Source: Bisporella sp. PMI_857 (taxonomy: Eukaryota; Ascomycota; Leotiomycetes; Helotiales; Helotiaceae). Taken from it: DNA of 64,000 bases. The position numbers were made by a program, and so were the translations under genes. The notes under the pieces are model-generated. The model did no database searches and was not told the origin of the DNA. It saw only the letters and a list, made by a program, of their open reading frames with translations. Shown here piece after piece: positions 1 to 10,143 of this stretch. The stretch lies in NCBI GenBank assembly GCA_021307315.1, contig JAJSPD010000072.1, forward strand, positions 163,747 through 227,746, in the 5' to 3' direction. The number at the start of each line of letters is the position of its first letter. Within the stretch, counting starts at the first letter, position 1.

Positions 1-800
1 AATAAGTATTTGAATCTTTATTGACGTTTTCAAGCCAACTAGATTGCAGTTGGTGATTTGATCCTTTGTAGATCAAGAAAGGAGGAATAGCTTTTCCTAT
101 TGCTGAAATGCAGGCCAGGCAACTAATGAACTCTCGATTGCCGTCTTGACGATTTTTCATTCCACCCAGCTTATTTATAGCTTGCTGACTTATAATCCTT
201 TTCATTTTACGACCTATTCCTATAAGAAATCCTTTTTCATCAAAATTATATATATTGTTGGCTGTAATTTGATATTTTTCAATTGTACGCTCCAGCTGCG
301 GAACGTAGCTAGTCAGCCAATTACTCTCTCAAAAATTAATATTAAATCAACCACTAAACCGAGTGACTTACGTTGTCATAAAACAATTGAAACATAGGCT
401 CATATTCAGCTGCAACTCGCAAATTATCAATGTTACGCAAGTACATCGATTTAAGTTCCGATTTATACCGAGCCACAAATTGGCCGACCCAGTTCTTCCC
501 CACACTCTCTCCTCTTAGCTCTTCCGCAAGGTTCCTGACTATTCTACTGGTAGGAGGCATTTGCCTTTCACTCAAATAGTTAATCCTACGAATGAGCTCT
601 CGTTCCTGAAGGTCTGTAAGGCATTGTCGGCCAACAGAGTCTGCATGGGCTTTATGACAGGTTTGACCCTTCAGCCTTTTGCTGATCGACGTACGATCAC
701 ATCCAAAGTGTGCCGCTGCTTGGGAAGCATTTGGAAACTCCCCTGATCGAATTGAATCAACAGCTTTGTCAATAACGTCTGATTTGGCGTAGTTATTCAT
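1..800 (-). CDS. Fot1/pogo-type transposase, 3' part beyond window edge
   Basis: DNA transposase of the Tc1-mariner/pogo (Fot1) group, which cuts and pastes its own element in the nucleus. Exon 1 (800 to 372) encodes a psq-type helix-turn-helix (residues about 1-50) and a CENP-B/Tc5-type second helix-turn-helix (about 60-125). A GTAAGT donor at 371 and a CAG acceptor ending at 296 define a 76-bp intron. Exon 2 (295 down to 1) continues in frame with NFDEKGF and CLACISAIGKAIPPFLIYKG, typical of the DDE endonuclease domain, and runs off the window. No stop was seen in the visible part, so the copy may be intact. The intron join is inferred. A related but broken copy lies at 12876-14907. Confidence 0.82.
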
Positions 801-856
801 GTTTGAAGATTTATATAGAATGCATTTTTGAGTGGGATTTGATGTGGGACGGGATT

Positions 857-1051
857 TGTCACGGGATCTCGGTTACCTACGAAGGATACAAAAACATGGG
901 GAACAACTGTAGAGAGTTGGAGCAGGCCCTTTATATAGGCGACTCCGACTCTCCTCCGTATCGGCTCTGAAACCCCTCATACCTTGTTCATCAGCCTCCT
1001 GATCCCGTGCCATGGCCTCCGTGTCGCACCTTGGGCATACCGGTTGTTACA
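857..1051 (-). mobile_element. solo LTR, family A
   Basis: A 195-bp segment with TGTCAC and GTTACA ends and a TATATA box. A second copy lies at 38626-38803, more than 90% identical over about 178 bp by eye. No clear target duplication was seen. The size and TG...CA ends fit a solo LTR. No internal region is present. Confidence 0.6.
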
Positions 1052-1057
1052 GTTGCT

Positions 1058-1217
1058 AAGCTATTATTAATATATTACTAATACTAACTGGTTCGCGGTT
1101 CCTGGCATACATTGTCACGTAGTTAATTCATGGCCATTTGGTTTCTGGCTGTCACGTAGTCAATTCATGGCTATAGTTCTTAGTTATATTATATAGTTAA
1201 TTTCCGATAATTTACCT
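1058..1217 (+). repeat. left arm of a long inverted repeat
   Basis: About 160 bp that recur almost perfectly, in reverse complement, at 1792-1953. Each arm contains two copies of a motif around GTCACGTAGT(T/C)AATTCATGG. The arms enclose about 575 bp, half of which is an inserted solo LTR. They could be the terminal inverted repeats of a non-autonomous DNA element or a folded-back duplication. Confidence 0.8.
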
Positions 1218-1298
1218 ATTGGTTTTCAAATACAAAGTTAAACTTTATATATGTACTAATTTCTTGGCTTCGGTTATAAACTAATACATATCAATAGG

Positions 1299-1586
1299 TG
1301 TAACAACTCAAGCTGCACAGGGATCTCGATCCGTGGATCTAGGTAGAAGGATGCAAAGGTATGAACAACTATCAATTGTTATAACGAAGAGAACAAACTA
1401 CAGGCAGAAGAAGGGAAGGAGAGCAGTGCTTTATATACAGGATGCTGGCCAGGGGCCAGTGTAAGCGAGCCCTGTAGCGTTGGTTGCCAAGCTCTGAGGT
1501 GCCGAGCCCTGTGGTAACAGGGGCCAAGCTCTACCGAGCTCTGTAGTGCTTGGCGCCAAGCTCGAGATAGGGCCAGGGCCGTGACA
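1299..1586 (+). mobile_element. solo LTR, family B, with ATAGG target duplication
   Basis: A 288-bp LTR starting TGTAACAACTC and ending GGGCCGTGACA, flanked by a perfect 5-bp duplication, ATAGG, at 1294-1298 and 1587-1591. It has an internal CTTTATATACAG promoter-like box. It is the best-preserved member of the most abundant family here, with eight full or partial copies. It sits inside the spacer of the inverted repeat. Confidence 0.88.
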
Positions 1587-1791
1587 ATAGGTAATGTGGG
1601 TTCACTCTAATACGGGGCACCACCACGTTCCTGACGTGAGTGCCTATTGTATTCTTGAGTGAGTGACTGATTGAGCGTTAAGTTCTAACTACGGTGAAAC
1701 TACGAGTTATATAACCCCGTTCCGGGTCACGTGAACGACACCCTTCGTTCAAGTGCGTGACCACATGACCTCTCTAGTTAATTGTACTAAC

Positions 1792-1953
1792 AGGTAAATT
1801 ATCGGAAATTAACTATATAATATAACTAAGAGCTATAGCCATGAATTGGCTACGTGACAGCCAGAAACCAAATGGCCATGAATTAACTACGTGACAATGT
1901 ATGGCCAGGAACCGCGAACCAGTTAGTATTAGTAATATATTAATAATAGCTTG
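1792..1953 (-). repeat. right arm of a long inverted repeat
   Basis: Reverse-complement partner of 1058-1217, differing by only a few bases and one small indel. It is followed directly by a short run of AACCC units (1956-1975), which is not the fungal telomere unit TTAGGG. Confidence 0.8.
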
Positions 1954-1985
1954 GCAACCCAACCCAACCCAACCCAGTCCGCAGT

Positions 1986-2321
1986 CTAGTCGCCGTAGGA
2001 GATTGAAGCTTCGGCAATTTTGTAACCGCATTGAAATGCTACGAATCCTCCGCCTGCATTGCCGGTTTCGAGTTTTGATCCGTCCGAATAAACTATAATG
2101 TCGTTGGGCGGAATCGAGTCTAAAAAGTTCCGAGATAGGATCGCAGCTTCTTTGCGAGTAAGGGTAGGTTTCTCAGGCGTGCAAGCTCCGATTCGAAGCA
2201 TTGCCGCTGTTCTGCTTTCTGGTACGTGCCAAGGAGGGAGCTGTATAGCGTTCAGTTGCTCCGCTGGCGGGAGAGATCGCCAGCGGCGGGTCTTCGTGGG
2301 TTGGATTATTGCATTCGCCAT
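1986..2321 (-). pseudogene. LINE (Tad-like) retrotransposon RNase H fragment
   Basis: The 111-residue open frame ends in VYSDGSKLETGNAGGGF, the first catalytic-Asp strand of a LINE-type RNase H domain. It is preceded by the PPWHVPESR linker common between reverse transcriptase and RNase H in fungal Tad-clade LINEs. The rest of RNase H and all of the reverse transcriptase are missing, so this is a truncated relic. It stops next to the inverted-repeat arm ending at 1953. The clade assignment is from family knowledge. Confidence 0.7.
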
Positions 2322-2409
2322 GATCCATGATCCATCACGTGTCCCTTCCCCGGGAGTTCTCTGTGTCAGAAATAGGGTTTATCAGGCAAGAGGAATCAAT
2401 TAGAGGATC

Positions 2410-2547
2410 TGTAAGGGTATCACGGTGATGGAGATACAAGCTTGTATGAGCGTTATTCATTAATGATGATATCTACAGTTCTGAGCTGTAAATGAGGGGA
2501 AGATGTTTCTAGCTCCTTGGCCTACTTACGTAAGCCGATTCCTGACA
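2410..2547 (-). mobile_element. candidate solo LTR, family N
   Basis: A 138-bp segment with TGTAAGGG and CCTGACA ends. Its first 40 bases, read on the minus strand (TGTCAGGAATCGGCTTACGT onward), match those of 42384-42559. No target duplication was seen. It sits 180 bp upstream of the HET-ankyrin gene. The remaining 2548-2724 shows no gene and probably holds that gene's promoter. Confidence 0.5.
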
Positions 2548-2724
2548 CTCTGTGTAAGCGAGCTTGCCGAGCCTCAGGCCCCTAAGGCACAAGGTTTGTT
2601 ACCTGCGCGAAACAATGCATCGCGAGGCTGAGCTATTACAGCCTCAAATCTTATGTGCCAATGAGAATTATCATCCCGGTTTACCTGCTAGAGCTCTTCT
2701 GTGATATAGCGGACAATCTTAACC

Positions 2725-5700
2725 ATGCGTCTCCTTCATACAAAAAGGCTTGAGCTTCAAGAATTTGGAGGCAAAGAGGTACCACACTACGCGATTCTTT
2801 CGCACACGTGGGGGAAAGGGGAGGTTACACTACAAGATATCAAGGATCTTAAGACGAATAGGGCAATGAAACTACTAGGTTACGAAAAAGTCTCTATGGC
2901 CTGCTCTGTAGCTGCGGCAAACAGATTCGAATATATTTGGATCGACACTTGCTGCATTGATAAGACAAGTAGCGCAGAACTTTCCGAAGCACTTAACTCT
3001 ATGTATCGTTGGTACCAAGAAGCCGAAGAGTGTTACGCATATCTTGCAGACGTCTCACAATATTCCGTCAATCGAGTGACTGGTGTCACAGGCCCTGAGT
3101 TCCGGAAAAGTAAATGGTTTACTCGGGGATGGACTCTTCAAGAGCTTATCGCGCCATTATCGGTAATGTTTCTCGACAAGCAATGGCAAGAAATTGGGAC
3201 TAAGTCCGATCTACAACGAGATATATCTGAAATTACCAAAATCCCGGGCAGTTTCCTATTGGGAGATGATATAAGAAACGCCAGTGTCGCACAAAGAATG
3301 TCATGGGCTTCGAAAAGGGAGACAACAAGGACAGAGGATCTTGCTTACTGCCTGATGGGTTTATTTGGCATATATATGCCGATGTTATATGGAGAAGGAG
3401 AAAGGGCGTTCATTAGACTTCAGGAGGAGATTATGAGGGTCTCCGATGATCACAGTCTTTTCGCTTGGAGATCGATAGAGGATCATGGGGGGATTCTCGC
3501 AAATTCACCAGCTGCGTTCGCTGAATCTGGCAATATCATCCCCGTCAGTCGTGCTTATGCCACAAGCAGTCCTTCAACATTAAGCAGCAGAGGAATTCAT
3601 TTGTCGCTTCGTTTTATCAATGATGGTCAACAAGGCCAAGGGCTTGCGATTCTTGACTGTACAGAGATTGGGAAAGAGAGAATGCGGCTTGCACTTCGTC
3701 TAAAAGATATTTTTCAAACTAACGAAGATTTTGTAAGGGAGCAAAGCACAAAGCTTCCACTTATCGACCTGGAAGATATTAATATATTACAGAATCCTCT
3801 GACAAGCTTAAACATCCGGCAATGGCATCCAACGCGCAACAGAAAATGGGAAGACATGGAAAAATGTGTCGTCAAGTTAACAGGAGTAGATGGACAAGAG
3901 GTCACTTCACGCATCACTAATTTCGACTCTAATTGCGAGCTTTCTGACGGGCTTATAATTATGAACATAGCAGGTATTCCTGATGGAATACTTAGTCGAT
4001 TGTTGGTTGTGTGCAAAGATGGAAACTTTTTCCAAATATTGTTGAAGAAATACGGAAGATCTCTTTCGGCGGATATATCTACCAGTGTAGAATTAGACTT
4101 ACAAAATATTCAGGATCATGTTGCCCCTGGAAAAAAGCAAAACGATCAAGATCGAATTGTCAAAGTGCTAGGTAATGGGCAGCACGTTGACGTTGCGATT
4201 AAAAAGCGGGTTCTTTTACTTCGTGAGAAAAGATGTCTTACAGAAGTTGTGGAAATAAGCTACTCCGGTACACTTAAAGGGGTATGGCTTCAGCATATAG
4301 CTATATTAGAAAAAGCGGGTAGCAAAAAGTCGCTTCTGTGGTACGCTGTGCTGCGTGGGCTTGTAACAGTTGTCGAGCGTCTTTTAGATGGAGACAGTAC
4401 TGAATCAAATTTAACAGATGATTTGCGGACGCCACTTTCTTTAGCGGCAGAGGGCGGGCAAGAGGCAGTAGTAAAGCTGCTGCTCAAGAAGGGGGCTGCA
4501 CTCGAGTCGACAGATGAGAATGGTCGGACACCATTGTCTTGGGCTGCTGGGACTGGTCATGAGGCGATCGTGCGCCTCCTGATTGCCACGGCCGCTGTGC
4601 TCGAGAAGAATGAAAAAATCGGAGATCGGAAGCCGCTGTCGCCAGCTGCGTGGCAACGGCTGCTGCCTACAAAGGCCATCAAGGCTAAATCGAAAATCAA
4701 CGACAATCAAGTTAGATGCCGCCAGCTAGAGACTGAGGATAAATCTGGTCGGACACCGCTATTGTATGCTGCTGGAAATGGGCACGAGGCTGTAGTAAAG
4801 CTGCTACTTGACAAAGGCGCCGAGCTAGAGATCAGGAGCAATTATGGCCAGACGCCATTGTTGTATGCTGCTGAGCATGGGCACGAAGCTGTAGTGGAGC
4901 TGCTGCTCGACAAAGGTGCCGAGCTAGAAACCAAGGATAATTCTGGTCGGACGCCACTGTCATATGTTGCTGCGAATGGGCAAGAAGCTGTGATGAAGCT
5001 GCTGCTTGACAAAGGCGCCGAGCTAGACACCAAAGATAATTCTGGTCGGACGCCGCTGTGGTATGCTGCTAGGAATGGGCACGAGGCTGTGGTGAAGCTG
5101 CTGCTCGACAAAGGCGCCGAGCTAGAGATCAGGAGCAATTATAGCCAGACGCTATTGTCGTATGCTGCTGAGCATGGGCACGAGGCTGTAGTGAAGTTGC
5201 TGCTCGACAAAGGTGCCGAGCTAGAAACCAAGGATAATTTTGGTCGGACGCCACTGTCATATGCTGCTGGGAATGGGCACGAGGCTGTGATGAAGCTGCT
5301 GCTCAATCAAAGCGCTAAGTTAGAAACCAAAGATAATTCTGGTAGGACACCGTTATCGCATACTGCTGTGTGTGGGCACGAGGCTGTGGTGAAGCTGCTA
5401 CTTGACAAAGGCGCCGAGCTAGAAACCAAGAGCGAGTCTAGTCGGACGCCGCTGTCATATGCTGCTGGGAATGGGCAAGAAGCTGTGGTGGAGCTGCTGC
5501 TTGACAAAGGCGCCGAGCTAGAAACGAATGATAATTCTGGTTGGACACCGCTATTTTATGCTGCTAAGAATGGGCACAACGCTGTAGTGAAGCTGCTGTT
5601 CAACAAAGGCGCCGAGCTAGAAACCAAGGATAGTTCTGGTCTGACGCCGCTGTGGTATGCTGCTGCGAATGGGCATGCCGCTGTAGTGAAGCTGCTGTTC

Positions 5701-6246
5701 GACAAAGGCGCCGAGCTAGAAACCAAGAACAATTCTGGACTGACGCCGCTGTGGTATGCTGCTGGAAATGGGCACGACGCTGTAGTGAAGCTTCTGCTCG
5801 ACAAAGGCGCCGAGCTAGACACCAAGGATAATTCTGGTCGGACGCCGCTGTGGTATGCTGCTAGGAATGGGCACGAGGCTGTGGTGAAGCTGCTGTTCGA
5901 CAAAGGCGCCGAGCTAGAGATCCAGACGCTGTTGCTGTATGCTGCTGGAGATGGGCACGAGGCTGTAGTGAAGCTGCTGCTTGACAAAGGCGCCGAGTTA
6001 GAAACCAAGGATAGTTCTGGTCGGACACCGCTGTTGTATGCTGCTCAGAATGGGCACGCGGCTGTAGTGAAGCTTCTGCTTGGCAATGGCGCTAAGCTAG
6101 AAGCCAAGGATATGTTTGGTTTGACGCCGTTATTGTGTGCCGTTGAAAAGGGGCGCGAGGCTGTAGTAAAGCTGCTACTTGACAAAGGCGCTGAGCTAGA
6201 AACCAAGAGCGAGTCTAGTCGAACGCTGCTATACCATGCTCTGTGA
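2725..6246 (+). CDS. HET domain-ankyrin repeat protein
   Basis: A single-exon protein of 1173 residues. Residues 1-230 form a HET domain with the landmarks YAILSHTWG, IDTCCIDKTSSAEL and WFTRGWTLQELIAP. A HET-associated C-terminal segment (LYGEGERAFIRLQEEI) follows. From about residue 535 to the end lie roughly 19 ankyrin repeats of 33 residues, many near-identical even at DNA level (GHEAVVKLLLDKGAELE core). HET domains trigger cell death in heterokaryon incompatibility. The repeats would be the recognition surface, probably cytoplasmic (inference). One patch (about residues 620-665) is out of register and looks frameshifted. The frame closes early, because ankyrin-coding sequence continues after the stop. 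The start is the MRLL typical of this HET subfamily. Confidence 0.93.
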   Translation: MRLLHTKRLELQEFGGKEVPHYAILSHTWGKGEVTLQDIKDLKTNRAMKLLGYEKVSMACSVAAANRFEYIWIDTCCIDKTSSAELSEALNSMYRWYQEAEECYAYLADVSQYSVNRVTGVTGPEFRKSKWFTRGWTLQELIAPLSVMFLDKQWQEIGTKSDLQRDISEITKIPGSFLLGDDIRNASVAQRMSWASKRETTRTEDLAYCLMGLFGIYMPMLYGEGERAFIRLQEEIMRVSDDHSLFAWRSIEDHGGILANSPAAFAESGNIIPVSRAYATSSPSTLSSRGIHLSLRFINDGQQGQGLAILDCTEIGKERMRLALRLKDIFQTNEDFVREQSTKLPLIDLEDINILQNPLTSLNIRQWHPTRNRKWEDMEKCVVKLTGVDGQEVTSRITNFDSNCELSDGLIIMNIAGIPDGILSRLLVVCKDGNFFQILLKKYGRSLSADISTSVELDLQNIQDHVAPGKKQNDQDRIVKVLGNGQHVDVAIKKRVLLLREKRCLTEVVEISYSGTLKGVWLQHIAILEKAGSKKSLLWYAVLRGLVTVVERLLDGDSTESNLTDDLRTPLSLAAEGGQEAVVKLLLKKGAALESTDENGRTPLSWAAGTGHEAIVRLLIATAAVLEKNEKIGDRKPLSPAAWQRLLPTKAIKAKSKINDNQVRCRQLETEDKSGRTPLLYAAGNGHEAVVKLLLDKGAELEIRSNYGQTPLLYAAEHGHEAVVELLLDKGAELETKDNSGRTPLSYVAANGQEAVMKLLLDKGAELDTKDNSGRTPLWYAARNGHEAVVKLLLDKGAELEIRSNYSQTLLSYAAEHGHEAVVKLLLDKGAELETKDNFGRTPLSYAAGNGHEAVMKLLLNQSAKLETKDNSGRTPLSHTAVCGHEAVVKLLLDKGAELETKSESSRTPLSYAAGNGQEAVVELLLDKGAELETNDNSGWTPLFYAAKNGHNAVVKLLFNKGAELETKDSSGLTPLWYAAANGHAAVVKLLFDKGAELETKNNSGLTPLWYAAGNGHDAVVKLLLDKGAELDTKDNSGRTPLWYAARNGHEAVVKLLFDKGAELEIQTLLLYAAGDGHEAVVKLLLDKGAELETKDSSGRTPLLYAAQNGHAAVVKLLLGNGAKLEAKDMFGLTPLLCAVEKGREAVVKLLLDKGAELETKSESSRTLLYHAL

Positions 6247-6345
6247 AAGAACACGCAGCTGTAGTAAAGCTTCTGCTTGACAAAGGCGCTAAGCTAGAAA
6301 CAAGAGCGAGCCTGGACTGACGCCGCTGTACTATGCTTGTAACGG
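6247..6345 (+). pseudogene. decayed 3' ankyrin repeats beyond the stop
   Basis: Immediately after the TGA of the HET-ankyrin gene, another frame reads VKEHAAVVKLLLDKGAKLE, a normal repeat. A further shift then gives a third partial repeat with a LTPLYYA-like motif. One or two small indels have therefore cut the array. The former protein was at least two repeats longer. Confidence 0.7.
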
Positions 6346-6450
6346 CAGCAATAGGAATAGGTATTACCGCTGCGCCAACGGGCCAAAAGGCACTTGAATT
6401 GACCTCCCGGTCAATTCCATATTCCGCTATATATAGGTCAGGTAGCTACC

Positions 6451-6706
6451 TGTCACGGTCCTGGCCCTATCTCGAGCTTGGCCCCTGCTACCACAGGGCT
6501 CGGCATCCCAGAGCTTAGCGACCGACGCTACAGGGCTCGCTTACACTGGCCCTTAGCCAGCCTCCTGTATATAAAGCACTGCTCTCCTTCCCTTCCTTTG
6601 CCTGTAGCTTGTTCTCTTAGTTATAACAATTGATAGTTGTTCACACCTTTGAGTCCTTCTACCTAGATCTACGGATCGAGATCCCTGTTCAGCTTGAGTT
6701 GTTACA
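6451..6706 (-). mobile_element. solo LTR, family B
   Basis: A 256-bp copy in reverse orientation with TGTCACGG and GTTACA ends. The flanks (CTACC, TTATG) do not match, so the original duplication is lost. It lies just downstream of the decayed ankyrin tail. Confidence 0.78.
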
Positions 6707-6754
6707 TTATGTAATATAGACCAAGGCCCTCTAGGCTTAGCCGGGCGTAATAAA

Positions 6755-6781
6755 ACTACTACTACTACTACTACTACTACA
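6755..6781 (+). repeat. (ACT)n microsatellite
   Basis: Nine uninterrupted ACT units. The surrounding 6707-6840 shows no gene. Confidence 0.9.
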
Positions 6782-6840
6782 ATTACATCTTTCCTCCTTA
6801 GTTTAATATTCTCGTAATAAGAACCACCTTACTGGCCGCT

Positions 6841-7062
6841 TTACCAGGCCAAAGGATTTGGCTTCGTGACAACTTCCATGAGCAGCGCTGAATCTTTCCC
6901 ATTCCCGTCTCCTATCACCGTATGAACGACTTCGCTAGTGAAGCCATTGCAGAGCCTTTTATGAGTATTGGCGCACAGGTTTCCGGGCCATGCAAGCGTG
7001 TCGCCCGCTTGCTTACTATTTTCCAATACCGCCGTATAGCCATCTTCTGGCCCCCCTAATTC
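6841..7062 (-). pseudogene. short unrecognised open frame, possible gene fragment
   Basis: An open minus-strand frame of about 72 codons that includes AGDTLAWPGNLC and ends in PNPLAW. The composition (Trp, Cys, Gly) looks coding, but there is no start methionine and the frame is isolated between an LTR and the next gene. I do not recognise a family. It could be the last exon of a lost gene or chance. The rest of 7063-7441 shows nothing I can support. Confidence 0.25.
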
Positions 7063-7441
7063 TCACCCGCTTTTGCGTTTGTGTAGTACAGCAGCGTACG
7101 TACGGGTACATGCTGATGTATGTTCTTCCTCAACACAAGATGCGCCTCAATGATAGAAAGATGTGTATGGCTCTCTTAAAATAGTCCAGACAGCCGCCAT
7201 GATCCTTTACAGTGGCTAGCCGCGATCGGCTGGTCTGGCGCCCGCTTTTAGTGATGATGCACCACGCCATGCATGCAAGGTCGAAATGAGGACGCCAACC
7301 TTGAGCTTCTGTTTACTAGTCGTAGAAACAACTGAGCGGATCACTTACCTAACACAAAAACTTAACATAAGAAGTTCTATCCTAAAAATGCACCCGAACT
7401 CCCTCTCGCTCAATATCATTATAACCATCCTCAAAATGTCG

Positions 7442-10143
7442 TCACCAAAGGCTCGTCGTAATGGGATTAGAAAGAGCTCGCCTTTTCCGATTTTCCATAT
7501 CAGTAGGGAGGACGTATCCACCACAAGTGAGGCATCGAGGTAGTCCGGGAAGCTGTTGTCCGGGCGTGTCTTGCGCTACCCAACGCACATAATTGATAAT
7601 ATTGTTGCAACGGCATTGCTGGATTGGAGTCTCATGGCGGCTGCCGGAGTTCAGATTTTCTGGGGTCAGTGAGGTCACTTCACCGCGATACTCCTTCCGC
7701 CGGCTGAGGTCTAATTTTGATGTTTTTTGAGTTATGGGCTTCTTTGGACAACTCATCTGGTCTTGATAGTCAGTCTTTGAGAGATGGTCCCGTATTAAAA
7801 GCCTCTCAAGCGGGATTTTCTCGTTAACGGCCTTACACCAGACAGGCCATAGCTGCACTGTGAAAGCGAAGTCGGAGGGAGTGCATCCTTGGCTGTTTGT
7901 CTTACTGAGATCGGACAGAAAAGAATACTTCATCAACAATGGTAGTCTCTTCACCAGATTGTCTGGAATATTCTGACAGGCTTCGAGCACAAGATGGAAG
8001 ACACCATTACCGTCATTGTCTACCGCTTTCGTATCGGCTCCACCTTCCAGGAGCTTGTCGATGACCTCCAGTCCAAGCTCTCCGGGGATACTCAGGTTGT
8101 CTAGTAACGGTGTCTTTCCAAATGAATCTCGGATCTCCAGCTCTACTCCATGTTTTATGAATTCTGATATCATCCCAGACAACTCATCAGCAGGGTACGT
8201 CGATTGTTCAAGGAATCCAGAAAGATGTAGACAGCCATCTTCCGCCTCTCGTTCTGGCCAAGCTTCGTCCTCAAGACATCCCCCCTGAACTAGTGCTGAG
8301 ACGACGTTCTGTCTTTGGTCTGGTCTGGTAAACTCGGTGATAATGAGCTCTTCATCTTGGAAACCTTGGATTAATAAACGTAGGGCGTTCATTCCCTCAC
8401 TTCATAAATAACTTCGTCAGTAAAACAGCGTATAATTGGTCTGTTTGTCCTACCTATCGGACTCGCAAGGGTCAGTTCCTTCAAGTGACGTGAGTAGAAA
8501 TTCACAAATGGGTAATTGGACCTCGCGACAAGCATGCTGTGACTCTATTAGAAAAGATAGAACGTGGGGCCCCCGTAATTTGTACTTACTCCAATTAATG
8601 TGTTTCCGTCGTCCAGTAAGCGATCAGTAGGAAAGGCGGTCTGTTTGCTCAGAAGGGTTTGCAGACCAATGAGATCCCCATTTTCAACCGCCTCGAATGC
8701 AGATCCCTCCCATTCCACGATACGAAATGTTCTCAAGCAGCGCTCAATTCTCTCGTTATAGAAGTTGCGACGAAGGACTGTCGTAAAGCCATTTCGGTAT
8801 TCTGGGGAAATGTTGTCATTTGGGGTAAAGGAGAAGTATATAACGAGAACTATTCCTCCTTGACGGAGTTCAGTTCGAACTAGAAGATTGCCTTCTCGAG
8901 TTTCGTAGCGGCGTGACCTAGGTTTCTCTATCCGTGAACTGAAAAGGCTAGAAGAGGCTGGATCTGTGCGCCGCTTTTTGCAGGATAAACTAGTCTCACT
9001 TTCTCTTTCGTCTTGCGCTTTCCGTTTAGTCTTCGATCTGGGCGCTACAGATTCATCTATTGAGTGCCACAGTTGAGTGCGCGTAACTTGTTCCGCATTC
9101 CCATGCACAGATGCAGCGTGAGCAGACGCCAAAAGCCCCCCAATCTCATCCTTTAACCACGCAACATCAGCTCCTCTCAGATTCATTTCGCCCTCATCGA
9201 CCAAGTGTGGGAGGATCTTCGACAGGTTCGGCTTTAGTACCAACAGAGGGAAGACGATATCCTGCATGTTATTAGCTTTTATGGTAAAGTTGGTTTCAAC
9301 CTGACTAAACGTCAATCTTTCTACTCCGATGCCAAATTTTCGTGAAGCTCCAGCCTCATTTGCATGGGTAGGATCATGGGAAGGTAACGGGGCGAGCCTG
9401 TTTCCTAAACGGTTGTCAATCTTCTTTCGAAGCCGGATGAACGCATTCTTCTTTCCCTCTCCATATATTAGCGGTATATATACACCAAAGATTCCCATTA
9501 GAGAGTATGCCCCGTCTTCTGCACGCGTCGTTTGACGGCCTTCAGACCATGACATTCGCTCCAGGGTGCTAAACTCTGAGAGGTGACCTTGAAAAGCAGA
9601 AATCGGGATGTGCGTAATGGAATGAAGCTGAAGCTCCAGTGACGTCTTATCACCGAGTCGCTCGCCTTCGGACGAAAAGAACTCCATTGATGCCGGAGCC
9701 ATAAGCTCTTGAAGCGTCCAACCTCGCGTGAACCATCTGCTCGCCCGAAATGCGGGCTGCCACCGCATTGGTGAAAGAGCAGCTTGGGTAAGGCCGTCTG
9801 TTGAAACATCTGAGAGATAGACGTAGCATCTGGTCGCGTTCTGATACCAACGGAACATCGAGTTTATCACCTCGGAAAGCTCGGTATTATTCGATTTGTC
9901 AATACAACAAGTATCCACCCAGAAGTATTGAAGGCCATCGGAAAGTGCTTGCTGTCCACAGAAGCGGATCTTCCTATACCCAGCCTTTTGCTTTTCTGTA
10001 TTCGTTGCAATATCCTTGAAAGTAACCTCTTGATCATCATCTCCCCAAGTGTGCGAAAGTATTGCATAAGGCGGTATACCGTCGTTATTAAGATCCTTAG
10101 TCAGGGTTATTTGGCCATCGTTTTCGAGCTTTAGAAGTCGCAT
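7442..10143 (-). CDS. HET domain protein with ankyrin-like C-terminus, two exons
   Basis: Exon 1 (10143 to 8590) encodes a HET domain with YAILSHTWG, VDTCCIDKSNNTELSEVINS and WFTRGWTLQELMAP, then the HET-associated LIYGEGKK segment, a variable linker, and the start of an ankyrin-like region (AFEAVENGDLIGLQTLL). A GTAAGT donor at 8589 and an AG acceptor at 8397-8396 define a 194-bp intron that keeps the frame. Exon 2 (8395 to 7442) carries diverged ankyrin repeats (DSFGKTPLLDN, GGADTKAVDNDGNGVFHL) and a Cys-containing tail (CRCNN, CLTCGG). Without the intron the exons would be read as two genes. The intron is long for this window and is my inference. The predicted product is about 835 residues and has no visible lesions. 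Likely role: incompatibility or cell-death effector. Confidence 0.82.

Noticed and set aside
1956..1975. (AACCC)n run considered as interstitial telomere
   Set aside because: The unit is not TTAGGG/CCCTAA and the run is only 20 bp.
4842..6254. Series of minus-strand frames rich in SSSAPLSSSSFTTAS
   Set aside because: Antisense shadows of the ankyrin repeat DNA.
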